64,000 nucleotides of DNA from Flavobacteriales bacterium (GCA_016710685.1 JADJVC010000002.1:558001-622000), one strand, 5' to 3'. Positions 39,348-48,539 are shown, counted from the first letter of the stretch. Numbers and translations are program-made. The notes: a model not told the origin generated them from the sequence alone.

Positions 39348-39437
39348 TGGCGGAGAGGGAGGGATTCGAACCCCCGTTACCCTTACAGGTAAAGCGGTTT
39401 TCAAGACCGCCGCATTCAACCGCTCTGCCACCTCTCC
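39348..39437 (-). tRNA. tRNA-Ser, anticodon UGA, CCA encoded
   Basis: Class II tRNA of 90 nt including the genomic CCA (39350-39348). Acceptor stem GGAGAGG/CCTCTCC with discriminator G, anticodon loop CTTGAAA (anticodon TGA, reads UCA), long variable arm (TTTACCTGTAAGGGTAA) and T loop GTTCGAATC. The long variable arm is diagnostic for Ser. The 3' end faces the repeat array. Confidence 0.95.
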
Positions 39438-39505
39438 AAGTGCGTGCGTGCGTTTCCGCGCCGCGAATGTACCGTGTGCGCGAAAAGTGGAAAGGATTCA
39501 AGCGA

Positions 39506-39538
39506 AAAACCTGCCTTGCACAGCGCACAGCAGGTTTT
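39506..39538 (-). terminator. Terminator after the beta-barrel gene
   Basis: AAAACCTGC (39506-39514) and GCAGGTTTT (39530-39538) form a 9-bp stem. In the minus direction it comes 30 bases after the stop at 39569 and ends in a T run (GGTTTTTCGC). Convincing intrinsic terminator. Confidence 0.7.
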
Positions 39539-39568
39539 CGCCGAACTTGTTTCCTGAACGGGACTGCT

Positions 39569-40180
39569 TCACCTCGCCAGCCGCAAACGCACGCCTGCAT
39601 TGATGTGCAGGAAATTCACTTTGGGATTCGTCTGGAAATTATTGCCTTTGAACACATTGCTCATGGCAATGTCGTATCCGCCTTCCGCGAACAGGAACCC
39701 GAGTTCCACACCAGCGCCAAAGCCGATCTGCCATTGGGTGCCGTTCGTTTCAACGTTCAAGGCATTGTTGTTCAGGTCGGCGTTGAGGTTCATTATGGCG
39801 GAGGGGCCGGCCATGATGTAAACGTTGGCGGCAGGCTCATCCGAAGGGTCCATTAAGTGGACACCCAACATGATCGGAACGCGTAGGGAGCGGCTGGTAT
39901 ACTGGAATTCTTGATCTGTGCCGATAATCGTCCCGTCGGGTGCGGTGCCTGCGTAGCTGTAGTTCACATTCCGCACCAGGAACTCGATGCCCGGTTTCAC
40001 GAACCATTGGTTGCCCAGCATCAGGTCGGCGCCGAACTGGTAACCTGCTTTACCGACCCACGCTTCCTCTCCTGCTTTGGAGACGTTGGAGCCGTTATAG
40101 CCGCCATAAATGTGAATCTCCTGAGCGGAGACGAGAGCCGGGATCACGAGGACTGCGGCTAGTGCGAAGATGTTTTTCAT
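39569..40180 (-). CDS. Outer membrane beta-barrel protein
   Basis: 203 residues. Signal peptide MKNIFALAAVLVIPALVSAQ, then alternating amphipathic strands typical of small porin-family/OmpW-PorT-like barrels (YGGYNGSNVSK, GYQFGADLMLG, PGIEFLVRNVNYSY, LRVPIMLGVHL, IGFGAGVELGFLFAEGGYDIAMSNV) and a C-terminal strand (FLHINAGVRLRLAR). Resides in the outer membrane; no ligand can be named. Confidence 0.82.
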   Translation of the reverse strand: MKNIFALAAVLVIPALVSAQEIHIYGGYNGSNVSKAGEEAWVGKAGYQFGADLMLGNQWFVKPGIEFLVRNVNYSYAGTAPDGTIIGTDQEFQYTSRSLRVPIMLGVHLMDPSDEPAANVYIMAGPSAIMNLNADLNNNALNVETNGTQWQIGFGAGVELGFLFAEGGYDIAMSNVFKGNNFQTNPKVNFLHINAGVRLRLAR

Positions 40181-40243
40181 GGGGTTTTCGATTTGTGGAA
40201 TTCATTTCATCGAATTTCAGGCCATACCGCCCTAAACGGCAAC

Positions 40244-40288
40244 GCCCCCTCCGAAATTGCGCTGTGGTAGCGGCTTTCCGGAGGGGGC
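40244..40288 (-). terminator. GC-rich hairpin between the Trp/Tyr-rich gene and the barrel gene
   Basis: Perfect 10-bp stem GCCCCCTCCG / CGGAGGGGGC (40244-40253 with 40279-40288) with a 25-nt loop, 87 bases after the stop of the gene ending at 40375. No T tract in the minus direction, so it could instead block 3' decay. Confidence 0.45.
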
Positions 40289-40374
40289 GAAGTACTTGGT
40301 CGGATCAATGTACGGGTCCCCTTGCTGTGGATGGTGGTTCACATACCGGGGCGAAGGTTCCCTGTTTATGGGTG

Positions 40375-42825
40375 TTAGCGGCGTGGCGTGCGTGGCGAAT
40401 TGGAAGGTGGCGCGGACGGCGATGGCCGAGGAGCAGGGCTGGGCCTTGTGGTCGGAGCCGATGGGCGCGAGGACGGCGAAGGCCGGGTTTGCGGCGCACG
40501 TGCAGGTTGACTTGGCCGCGTTTGTGGCGTAGAGGGCTGCTGGCGGTATCCGCGGAAGTCGTCTACGCGCTGCTCACCGCGCTGGCGATCCCGTGTAATT
40601 TCCTGAGGCTGCTCGGGAACCGGCTGCGAAGGCCGTGTAACCGGTGACCTGTCGGTTTGCTGGGGTACCCGTGCAGGCGAAGTGTTTTCTCCAGCTGGTG
40701 TCCTTGCGGGCACTCGTGTTACAGGCACGGTGTTACCTGGTTGGCGGTCTCTTGTGGTCTCCGGCGTCGGCGTTTTGGCCACGGGCTTCCAACGCCCGTT
40801 CTCCAATTCCTCGGTGCTGCCTGCATTTTCGCGGTACACGTTGCCGTCCCGGTCGGTGAAGTGGTCGCCTGCGATGGGCTTCATCGCAGTGTTTCCCGGC
40901 TTTGCCGTGCGTCCCGTGGTCGGAGCGGTTGTAGTGCGGCCGGCATCTTTCGAAACAAGCGCGGTACGACCCATTTCCGTAGGCCTTACACCGGTGTTGC
41001 GGTGTGCATCATACAGGTTGTTGCTGCGGGAAGGTGCTCGCAGGTCTCCGGTGTTGGCACGGCTTGCATTGCGTTCCGCCACGGATGCGCGGTGACCATA
41101 GTAGTAGCCGTTGTTGTGCCATTCGTTGTGCGGGCAGTAGGAGTAGGGCCCCCACCAGCTCCAAGGGTGGTAGCCGTAGTAGCCGTAGTAGTTCCAGCGT
41201 GGGTAAAACCAGGTGTATCCCCAAGTTGGGCCGAATCCCCAGCCGTTCCAAGGATTGTAGTACATGTTGAAGCCGTAGGTGAAGGGCCGGGGATACCAGC
41301 GGTTCGGCCATGGGTTGTAGTAGTAGCCGGTGCCATAGATCACGGTGCCGTACTGCACATAGCTGCCCACATAGCCGGGCGTATAGCCGGTGAACACCAC
41401 GTCTGGCGTGCTGTCGTAGATGTACACGTAACGCACTCGGTAGTTGGGGTCGCTCGGCGGAATGTTGTTCACTTCCGCAGGCACGTAGGTGCTCACCTCC
41501 CAAGGTCCGTCCGGGGTATCACCTTCGTACCACACGGCATTGTCGCACACGTGGTAGTGCCCGTTGATGCGCAGCACGGTTGTGCTGGCGTTCACAGCGC
41601 TGTACACTTGGGTGCCGGCGATCTGTTGGAACTGGGGATCACCATCGTAGTTCACCGTAACGGCAGCGGTGCGGCGGTCAACGCGGGCGGTCTGCGGAAT
41701 GCTGGCATCGCGAACAGCTTCACGCGCAGCATCGGTCCCGGAAACATGCGCCAAAATGCCGTCCTTTTTGGAACCTTCAGGCACCTGTGCGAAATCAGCT
41801 GGAAGAGCGTCCGATGCCACGAAGCGCCAAGGCCCGTCTTTCAAGTTCTTTGTGGCGTACCAGCGGCCGGAGGCCAGCAAGTAGTACTCCTGCGTAGGTA
41901 TTTCCAGGAAGAGGTCATCGTCCGTGTTCGTCACATACATCAGCGATGTGTTCTTGAAGGGCTCCATGTTCGGGGAACCATCCACGTCCACCAGCACGGC
42001 AGGAGTAGTGGATACCACCACTTCGGGGATCACATCGCCGGGCGTTGCGGGAGGTGTGGTGTCGATGCGCAGTGCCAGCGCCTCAAGGTCACTTGGGGCC
42101 TTCTTCTCATAAGTCCACGGTCCATTGACGTTGCGTGAGCTGTACCACAAGCCGGAACCGTAAAGCCAATGGTCGCCGCCTTTCGGGCGAACCAGCAAGT
42201 AGGGGCTGTTCGCCACGCGGTCCACTTCGGTAGCGGCTTTGGCGTACACCGGATCGCTGTCCGTCGGCATGTCCTTCACCGCTTCGTAGATAGGCGCACC
42301 ATCGATGAACAGCAGAATGCTCGGCTTATCGCGGTAAATGATGCTGGGCGGCGTGTTGTCGTAGGAAGTGGTGCTTTGCTTTTCCTCTTCCAACGCGGCC
42401 ACCAACCAGTCTATTGCGATAGGTGCGGCATGCGCGGGGATCTCGCTGGAAAGCATGTCCTTGATGCCCGCGAGTTCATCCAGATCGGTAATGCCGGGGA
42501 AGCGCGCATCGGTCACTTTGAACGTGGTGAGTTTGCCCATGCGATTGTCTCGGTCCACTTCAAGATTGCCGTTGCCCCAGATGGCACCGAACACGGGTTC
42601 GGTGTCGGTTGGGCGCTTCAAGGCCACGGCGGCGCGTGCGGTGAAGGTCGCACCGTCGAAGGTCTCAGGCTGTGGCTTGAAAACCTGCACTTGGTCGTTG
42701 TTGGAAGTGAACACCAGCGGCCAATCGCTCGGCTCGTCCGCAGCTAGCTGCGCACGTGCGGGCAGGGCGAGCAAGACGGCACCGAAGGCGGCGGTCGTGA
42801 TCAGGGAGCGGAAGTTGGTTTTCAT
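40375..42825 (-). CDS. Exported Trp/Tyr-rich repeat protein with Pro/Arg/Thr-rich tail
   Basis: 816 residues from ATG at 42825 (MKTNFRSL..., signal peptide ending LPARAQ). Residues ~170-460 hold three degenerate modules with the pattern G-x-W-Y-x5-7-G-P-W (GSGLWYSSRNVNGPWTY, ASGRWYATKNLKDGPWRF, CDNAVWYEGDTPDGPWEV). Residues ~500-580 are extremely rich in Tyr, Trp, Gly and Asn (GYYYNPWPNRWYPRPFTYGF). The last ~200 residues are low-complexity Pro/Arg/Ser/Thr. Homologues I recall are annotated as carbohydrate-binding family V/XII-like without evidence. No catalytic residues are recognisable. Envelope or secreted; T9SS sorting domain absent. Confidence 0.8.
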   Translation of the reverse strand: MKTNFRSLITTAAFGAVLLALPARAQLAADEPSDWPLVFTSNNDQVQVFKPQPETFDGATFTARAAVALKRPTDTEPVFGAIWGNGNLEVDRDNRMGKLTTFKVTDARFPGITDLDELAGIKDMLSSEIPAHAAPIAIDWLVAALEEEKQSTTSYDNTPPSIIYRDKPSILLFIDGAPIYEAVKDMPTDSDPVYAKAATEVDRVANSPYLLVRPKGGDHWLYGSGLWYSSRNVNGPWTYEKKAPSDLEALALRIDTTPPATPGDVIPEVVVSTTPAVLVDVDGSPNMEPFKNTSLMYVTNTDDDLFLEIPTQEYYLLASGRWYATKNLKDGPWRFVASDALPADFAQVPEGSKKDGILAHVSGTDAAREAVRDASIPQTARVDRRTAAVTVNYDGDPQFQQIAGTQVYSAVNASTTVLRINGHYHVCDNAVWYEGDTPDGPWEVSTYVPAEVNNIPPSDPNYRVRYVYIYDSTPDVVFTGYTPGYVGSYVQYGTVIYGTGYYYNPWPNRWYPRPFTYGFNMYYNPWNGWGFGPTWGYTWFYPRWNYYGYYGYHPWSWWGPYSYCPHNEWHNNGYYYGHRASVAERNASRANTGDLRAPSRSNNLYDAHRNTGVRPTEMGRTALVSKDAGRTTTAPTTGRTAKPGNTAMKPIAGDHFTDRDGNVYRENAGSTEELENGRWKPVAKTPTPETTRDRQPGNTVPVTRVPARTPAGENTSPARVPQQTDRSPVTRPSQPVPEQPQEITRDRQRGEQRVDDFRGYRQQPSTPQTRPSQPARAPQTRPSPSSRPSAPTTRPSPAPRPSPSAPPSNSPRTPRR

Positions 42826-43407
42826 CGTTTCAGGTATTGGTACGGTCCACATAGTTCAAGTAACGTGCCACAGCTGCGGAAACCGCGATCCAGTAAGGTT
42901 TCAGAGACGATGCCGCAGTACCCGAAGGTACGCATTTCCAATGGACAGGAAGGTGATTTTGGACAGGATTACAGGATTTACAGGATTGATATCTGCGACT
43001 TCATTGAATTGCCGCGGCATCCGCAATTCAAGATGCAATGCTTCGGCTTTGCTGGCAAGGCGTTACCGCAACGCATACGGCCCGCCCAAGGAAGAATCCT
43101 GTCATTCCTGAAAATCCTGTCAAAAAAGTCACACTTGAAGCCGGTATTCAACGGTGCCATTCCGCTACAGCGGAAAAGGTCCTGCGGTTTATCCATTGAG
43201 GTCGGCATTTATCTGTGTAATCGGCGTAATCTGCGGCTGTTCCTACCGGAGGCCGGCATTCCGACCGCAGGTCGCATCCGTCTAATCTGTGCAATCTGTG
43301 GACACGAAACACAACCGCCGAAAGGCGGTCTCAAATCCTGTAAATCCTGTAATCCTGTCAAAAAATCATGTCGCGCACCGCGCAGACCAGCCGTCACAAT
43401 CATCCTA
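42826..43407. repeat. Gene-free 580-bp cluster of interspersed repeats
   Basis: No credible ORF. Contains three TCCTGT-type elements (42950-42990 inverted; 43090-43130; 43330-43366), a CCGCT-AC-AGCGG hairpin (43169-43180), and two copies of a TAATCTGTG/TAATCTGCGG-type unit (43208-43242 and 43280-43305). An ACCGCC-GAAA-GGCGGT hairpin (43313-43329) precedes the last element just as the similar hairpin does at 19661. Same family as 19661-19712 and 48540-48590. Confidence 0.7.
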
Positions 43408-44825
43408 TCAACGTCGCTCAAGTCTGACCACATTTTCCATGTGCCACGTATGCGGGAACATGTCGAACGGCTGAACGTCCGTCACGGCGTACATGTCCTT
43501 CAGCAGTGCCAAATCACGGGCCTGCGTGGCCGGGTTGCAGCTCACATACACGATGCATTTCGGCGCTAATTCGCGGATGCGTTCAACTACGTCCGTGTGC
43601 ATGCCCGCGCGCGGCGATCCGTTACCAGCACGTCGGGCCTCCCGTTGCGTGCAATGAAATCCGCGTTCAGCAAGTCTTTCAAGTCGCCTGCTTCAAATGC
43701 CGTGTTGCCAATGCCGTTCAATTCGGCATTGGCTTTGGCATCAATAATGGCTTCGGGCACGATCTCCGCACCGATCACGCGCTTGCAGTGGCGCGCCAGA
43801 AAAAGTGAGATGCTGCCAGCGCCGCAATAGAGATCATAAACGAGCTCGTCACCCTTCAAACGGGCCAGCTCGCGCACCTTCTCGTAAAGCGTTTGCGTCT
43901 GCTCCGGATTGGTTTGGAAGAAGCTTTTCGGGCCGATGCGGAACCTCAAGTTGGCATGTCCGGCATCGCGAAGCTCCTCCGTAATGTGGTCCTTGCCATG
44001 GAACACGTTCATCTCCAGGTCCCAGATGGTGTCGTTCTTCTTGGGATTGATGCACCACATTAACGAGGTGATGGACGGGAACGTTTCCAACAGCGCGTTC
44101 AGCAAGGCTTCGCGCGGTTCCACGTCCTCATGGCCAATTGCCAGCAGCACCATGATCTCGCCAGTGGTAGTGGTGCGGATGGTCAAGGTGCGCAGCCAGC
44201 CCTCGTGGTTCCGGATGTCGTAAAACCCGAGCTTGTGTTCCTTGGCATAACTGCGGATGAAATTCCGGATCGCGTCGCTGGGCGCGGGCTGCAAGAAGCA
44301 TTCTTCGCAATCGAAAACCTTATCGAACCGGCCGGGGATGTGGTAGCCCAACGCATTCCGGTCAACGAATTCTTCGCCCATGGCGAGGTCCGCGGAGCTG
44401 AACCAGCGCGCATTGCTGAACGTATATTCCAGCTTGTTGCGGTAGTAGCGCGTTTCGCCGGAAGCCAGCGTGGCAGGCACATCCGGCAATTCCAAACCGC
44501 CAATCCGTTCCAGCGCATCGATTGCTTCCTGCCGCTTAAAGTGCAACTGCATGGGGTAGGCGAGGTCCTGCCATTTGCAGCCGCCGCAGGTTCCGAAGTG
44601 CTTACAGAACGGCTCCGTGCGGTGCGGTGAAGGCGTTATCATCCGTTGCACGCGGCCTTCCGCGAAGCTCTTCTTCTTGCGCGTCACCAGCACATCGGCC
44701 ACATCGCCCGGCACCGCGCCGGTGATGAAGAGCACCAGCCCGTCCACCTTGGCCAGCGCCACGCCCTTCGCACCCCAGCCGGTAACGGTGATGTTCTCCC
44801 AAACTTGATTCGGTTTTTTCGTCAT
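43408..44825 (-). pseudogene. rlmD: RlmD-like 23S rRNA (uracil-5-)-methyltransferase, frameshifted near the C-terminus
   Basis: ATG at 44825 (MTKKPNQVWENITVTGWGAKG). TRAM domain (~1-60), iron-sulphur cluster cysteines (CKHFGTCGGCKW, ~70-81, plus FDCEEC), and a methyltransferase domain (YDLYCGAGSISLFLA). At 43613-43617 the motif VTDPPRAGMHTD is broken: GATCGCC should read GATCCGCC, one C missing; the rest (CIVYVSCNPATQARDL, catalytic Cys) continues in the new frame to 43408. Corrected length about 472 residues. Methylates U of 23S rRNA. The conserved reading on both sides suggests a sequencing error rather than real loss. Confidence 0.85.
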
Positions 44826-44962
44826 GCGGGCGCAAAGGAACGGCGCGTATTCCTGATTGATTACCGGAATGCGATCTTCGTGCAACTGGCAAGAGTTGCA
44901 GCAGATATGGAATCGGGTGCCGACACTTCCGTTGCGTTCGTCGCGAGCGTAGCGGTAAAAAA

Positions 44963-45937
44963 TCACGGCAACACCACCTCCTTCGCATTCCCGGTATCGC
45001 TCAGCCAGATGTACTTCACGATCTCCTTCACCTCCTTCTTCGGGAAGGCTTCCGGCAACTGGCATTGCACGGTAAGGTTGTAGGTGTACTGCACTGGCGG
45101 CTCAGTAATGTCGGCATGCAGCACGATGTCGAAATTGCCGTAGGGCACTTTGTTGTAGAAGAGAGTGCTGGCGCTGCGCACGTCGTCGGTAAGTTGGCCT
45201 TTGCGGCGGCTGTTGAGCGAGGTACGCGTGCGGGTCTGGTAGGCGGTGTAGCGGTCCAGCGGGAAGTACGCGCCGTTCTTTTCGGCGGCGGTGCGGTGGC
45301 TATCCTCCAGTTTCAGTCCCAGCGAAGAAAAGTTCTTCAGTTTTTCCTGCAACAGCTTGGTGGCGAAAATGCGCAACGTGTCGTAGCAGGCGCTTTGCTG
45401 GCGAACGAAGTAGTCCACTTTCACCAGGTCGTAAATGCCCTCTTCGCAGCGGCGGAAACGATCTGGTCCAGCATGCGCGCATCGGTGAACTTGATGTGGA
45501 TGTTTTTCTGGCTCTCAAAGCCTGCGGGCACTTCCTGATAGGTTTTACCGAAGAATTTGCGCGTTGTCTCTATTTCATACACCGGCACAAAAGAGAGCAT
45601 GTCCACAAAAACGTCCTTCTCCTTTACGCCGGATTTTGCCAAGCGTGCCGTAAGGTTTCCCGAGGCGTTGTTGCATGAGCGAATCGGCTTCTTCGGCACT
45701 CTGGCCCAGTTGTGTAAGGTTGAAGATGGCGAGGTAGCTGTCGGCACGCATGTTCATCATGGCGTTCACCTCCAGCACCAGTGTGTTGCCCTGTATGGTG
45801 GCCTTCACCGCTTGTTCAGCTTGCTGAAAAAACATGCGGCTGTTGGTCTCGTACATCAAATTGCCCATGGCCTGCGGGCGGGCGGAAATAGCGGTAAGAA
45901 GCAGGAGCGAAGCAGAAAGGGTCCGGAAAAGGTGCAT
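44963..45937 (-). pseudogene. SIMPL domain-like exported protein with two compensating frameshifts
   Basis: ATG at 45937 gives a signal peptide (MHLFRTLSASLLLLTAISARPQA). Three overlapping frames carry one protein: to SLMQQRL in the first, then KSGVKEKDVFVDMLSFVPVYEIE in the second (one extra G in a GGG run at 45659-45661), then EGIYDLVKVDYF in the third (one base missing at about 45441-45445). Corrected length 324 residues. Periplasmic SIMPL-like protein (DUF541 type) by pattern; function unknown. Lies upstream of the RlmD-like gene on the same strand with a 137-base gap. Confidence 0.72.
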
Positions 45938-46009
45938 GTGTTGGTTGGTTTGGACAACCGGTACACGCTCAACACGAATCCGTTCAGTGAAAATTGCCAG
46001 AAAACGATC

Positions 46010-46175
46010 TTCCGCGCCTGCTCTTCTCCGCGCCCTTAGCTGCCGAAGGCATACCTCCATTCAGCTCCGCCGACTCTTCTCTGCGCTCTCCGCGCCCTCC
46101 GCGGTTAAACCTTCGCGTTCCGCTCCTTTGCGCTCGTTGCGTCCCTGGCTGCCGCAGGCATGCTTAGCGGTGAAA
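46010..46175. repeat. Intergenic repeat containing CTCTCCGCGCCCTCCGCGGT
   Basis: Part of the 241-base gene-free stretch 45938-46178. Contains CTTCTCTGCGCTCTCCGCG followed by CCCTCCGCGGTTAAA (46074-46108) and two copies of a GCTGCCG(A/C)AGGCAT motif (46038 and 46150). It resembles a short repeat I have seen in unrelated bacterial intergenic regions; source unknown. Confidence 0.55.
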
Positions 46176-46178
46176 ACC

Positions 46179-46805
46179 CTACTGCTTCTTCAAACTACCC
46201 GCCTTCCAAGCCTGCACGAACTGCGCCCAGGCAATGGGGTTGAACAAGTTGATCGTCGGCGCCATGCCCTGGTTGTAGATGCGCGTATTGTCCAAAGCAC
46301 TTTGGTAGTGCGCGGCTAAACCTGCATCGGGCGGCAGGTTTTCCATGCGCTGGATCGCCTCGGCGGAATTGAGGTGTTTCAGCACGCGTTGGTACTCGTT
46401 GTCGGAGAGGTTCAGTGCCAAGAACGCATCGCGGAATTGTTCACGGCTGGGCCAAGGGTACACGTCCACCGGACGCAGCAGCATGGTGTCCGGGAACAGC
46501 ACGTGGATCATGGAGTATTTGCTTTCGGAAAGCGTGTCGGGAATGATGTAGTTGCCGCGTTTGAAGCCCACGGCGGCGAATTCCAGCGTGTCACCGGCCT
46601 GTGCCACGAAGCTGTAATAGCCGTAGACATCGCTGATGGTGCCACGGTAGCTGCCTCGCGTAAGGATGCTGGTGAAAGGCACGGGTTCCAGGCTGTCGCC
46701 GGTAACCACCACGCCACTGAACTGCACCAAGCGGCGGTCGTTCGGGTTTTGGCCGAAGGCGGTGAATGTGGTGAACAACAGGAGCAGGATCAACAGATGG
46801 CGCAT
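46179..46805 (-). CDS. Exported carboxypeptidase-regulatory-like domain protein
   Basis: 208 residues from ATG at 46805 (MRHLLILLLLFTTFTAFGQ, signal peptide). The longer frame upstream is unrelated. A single CarboxypepD_reg-like Ig fold (~25-105; FSGVVVTGDSLEPVPFTSILTRGSYRGTISDVYGYYSF) is followed by a helical C-terminal part (~130-208). Envelope protein, possibly structural. Family common in Bacteroidota; function not established. Confidence 0.8.
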   Translation of the reverse strand: MRHLLILLLLFTTFTAFGQNPNDRRLVQFSGVVVTGDSLEPVPFTSILTRGSYRGTISDVYGYYSFVAQAGDTLEFAAVGFKRGNYIIPDTLSESKYSMIHVLFPDTMLLRPVDVYPWPSREQFRDAFLALNLSDNEYQRVLKHLNSAEAIQRMENLPPDAGLAAHYQSALDNTRIYNQGMAPTINLFNPIAWAQFVQAWKAGSLKKQ

Positions 46806-46884
46806 AGTGCAAAGGTAGGATCGACAAGGTTTAAGTAAACTGCGGAACCGCAGCGAATTCGAAATTCGGAAAGTCACTTCGCAA

Positions 46885-47481
46885 CTAACGCGCCAAGAAA
46901 CGCTTTCGGTATTCAGTCTGCGCACTTGCGATCGCCTGAGCGTGCGAACTGCACCATTCCCGCACCGCCTGCAGATCGTCCGAAGCCGTTGCGGCCACCA
47001 TTGCATGCGCCTCCCCTTGGTCTCCCAACACCCGCACCAGCACCCACCGGCCCATCTCGGCCTCGCGTTCCATGCGTGCCCCGTCGTGAACATCGTTCTT
47101 CATCAACACCGCGCGCGAGCCGTATTGCCAAGCAAAAGCCGCCACGTAGCGCGCCTTTCCGAAAAAGTCCCGGCCAAAATGTTCCGCTTGCGGAAGGTGC
47201 CCAACCTCATGCGCGAGCAGCAACAGCCAATGCCACGTGGAAGCCAAGCTGCCATCGCCCCGGCCATTCTGCAGCCACCAAATGCGGGTGAACCAGATGG
47301 TGCGCCCAACGGTAATGGCCCCGCCACGGTGGCGCCGGTACCACGGCGCGCGCAGCCAATTGCTCCGCGAAGGCCGGATGCGTGCAGCACGGATCTGTTC
47401 GGCATCCACGCCGCTCACAGCATGCAGCAGCAGGATTGCCGCTTCGTTCAGCGACCCGTCATCACGAATCATCGCCGGCAT
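46885..47481 (-). CDS. HExxH-motif protein of unknown function
   Basis: 198 residues from ATG at 47481, which directly follows the stop of the DinB-like gene (2-base gap). Carries LLLLAHEVGHLPQAEHFG (~87-104), a zincin-like HExxH with a possible third ligand in AEH. Preceded by ITVGRTIWFTR, a beta-strand arrangement reminiscent of the DUF4157 zincin fold. No signal peptide. Could be a cytosolic or chaperone-like metalloprotease; weakly supported. Confidence 0.6.
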   Translation of the reverse strand: MPAMIRDDGSLNEAAILLLHAVSGVDAEQIRAARIRPSRSNWLRAPWYRRHRGGAITVGRTIWFTRIWWLQNGRGDGSLASTWHWLLLLAHEVGHLPQAEHFGRDFFGKARYVAAFAWQYGSRAVLMKNDVHDGARMEREAEMGRWVLVRVLGDQGEAHAMVAATASDDLQAVREWCSSHAQAIASAQTEYRKRFLAR

Positions 47482-47483
47482 GT

Positions 47484-47972
47484 TCAAACCATCTTGAGCC
47501 CGTACAACTTGCACAGCCACGCCAATTGCCCGCTATGCCCGCCTTCGTGGCGGATCGCATGTGTGACCACATCGCGCACCGTTGTGCCAATGGCGAGTTT
47601 CGTGGGATTCGGCGAATTCAGTTGTTCTTCCGTGAGCGTCGCAACATGTGCCACTGCTTTTTTATGGACGTTCTTGAATGTCTCCCACACTTCTTCGTAG
47701 GGCGGGCATTCCGCAGGTGGCAACCCGGCAGCACTGAGCGTGAAGTGCTTGGCCCACGAAAATTTTTCGAAGGGACCGCCCGTGGAGGCCAGTAGCAGGC
47801 CATTTTCGGTGGTAGCCAAATGCGCCACCAACCAGAACATGGTGTTCAGCTCTTTGCCCTCACAAACAAAGCGACGGTGCGGGTCTTGTCCTTTCAGCGC
47901 GCGGAGGTAGTACAACGTCCATTCGCGGGTGCGGTCCATAACGTGGCTGAGGACTTGGGCTTCGGTGGGCAT
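47484..47972 (-). CDS. DinB family protein (DUF1569-like)
   Basis: 162 residues. Four-helix DinB-type fold suggested by HVMDRTREWTLYYLRAL, WLVAHLATTEN and the C-terminal HAIRHEGGHSGQLAWLCKLYG, with histidines at the positions used for metal binding (VAHLATTEN, HEGGH). Members bind a metal and several act as thiol-dependent transferases or hydrolases. Probably co-transcribed with the HExxH gene below it. Confidence 0.8.
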   Translation of the reverse strand: MPTEAQVLSHVMDRTREWTLYYLRALKGQDPHRRFVCEGKELNTMFWLVAHLATTENGLLLASTGGPFEKFSWAKHFTLSAAGLPPAECPPYEEVWETFKNVHKKAVAHVATLTEEQLNSPNPTKLAIGTTVRDVVTHAIRHEGGHSGQLAWLCKLYGLKMV

Positions 47973-48024
47973 GAGGTGAAGAGAAATTAGTAAGGTGATG
48001 TTGCGCTTGATTACAACAGTTCGT

Positions 48025-48234
48025 TCAGGAGAAAAGCTTCTTGTCCAAGCCGCTTTGCCGAATGATGGAATTCAATGTACCCGCCCTCAATTCCTTATGG
48101 TCCGGAACTGGGACAGTGATGGTGGTGCCCGATAATTTTTTCTGCATGATCACATGGCTACCCCGTTGCCGGACCTATTCAAAGCCATGGTCACGAAGGA
48201 TGGAACAGGCTTCCTTGCCGGAGATCACGCGCAT
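48025..48234 (-). pseudogene. hicA: HicA mRNA interferase toxin with in-frame TAG
   Basis: Seventy codons from ATG at 48234 to TGA at 48025: MRVISGKEACSILRDHGFE, TAG (48177-48175), then VRQRGSHVIMQK...VPVPDHKELRAGTLNSIIRQSGLDKK. The catalytic His of the dsRBD-like toxin is in GSH. The family normally has a sense residue at the TAG position. Reads through in the same frame, so one base change inactivated it, or the base is miscalled. Its ATG overlaps the hicB stop by one base (TGATG). Confidence 0.85.
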
Positions 48235-48458
48235 CAAACAGCCACCTTCACGCGGGTCACGAGCACCTCATCATGCAACCGTTCCTTCACTTCTGCTGGG
48301 GAAGCGGTTTCGAAGAAGAGTTCCAAAGCTTCGATCAGGTTTGCACGGGCTTCCTCGATCGTGTCGCCTTGGCTTGCGACATCCAATTCCGGGCAAAGTG
48401 AAACGTAACCGTCCCCGTCCCGTTCGATGATGGCCGTTAGCTCGCGTTGTGTTTTCAT
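48234..48458 (-). CDS. hicB: HicB family antitoxin
   Basis: 74 residues from ATG at 48458. ELTAIIERDGDGYVSLCPELDVASQGDTIEEARANLIEALELFFE is the HicB partial RNase H fold; no C-terminal DNA-binding domain is present (short form). Located upstream of hicA (order B-A). With HicA broken it may be a free-standing antitoxin. Confidence 0.88.
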   Translation of the reverse strand: MKTQRELTAIIERDGDGYVSLCPELDVASQGDTIEEARANLIEALELFFETASPAEVKERLHDEVLVTRVKVAV

Positions 48459-48539
48459 GTGGATGTGCGTCGCCCAAAGATAGTGAGTGTGTGCTGAGGA
48501 ATACGGCATTTGTAGAATGCCAAAACCATCGCACGCTGG

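Noticed and set aside
39099..39431. Minus-strand ORF beginning MAERLNAAVLKTALPVRV
   Set aside because: It is the tRNA-Ser sequence and repeat array read as protein, a well-known artefact; the tRNA explains the sequence.
40657..42138. 493-codon plus-strand ORF opposite the Trp/Tyr-rich gene
   Set aside because: Shadow of the real minus-strand gene, low-complexity Val/Gly/Arg.
15133..48177. TAG recoded as a sense codon
   Set aside because: Many intact genes here end in TAG (PhoH-type at 10248, M3 peptidase at 22481, TamB-like at 37795, cphA at 63983), so TAG is a normal stop; the two internal TAGs are isolated.
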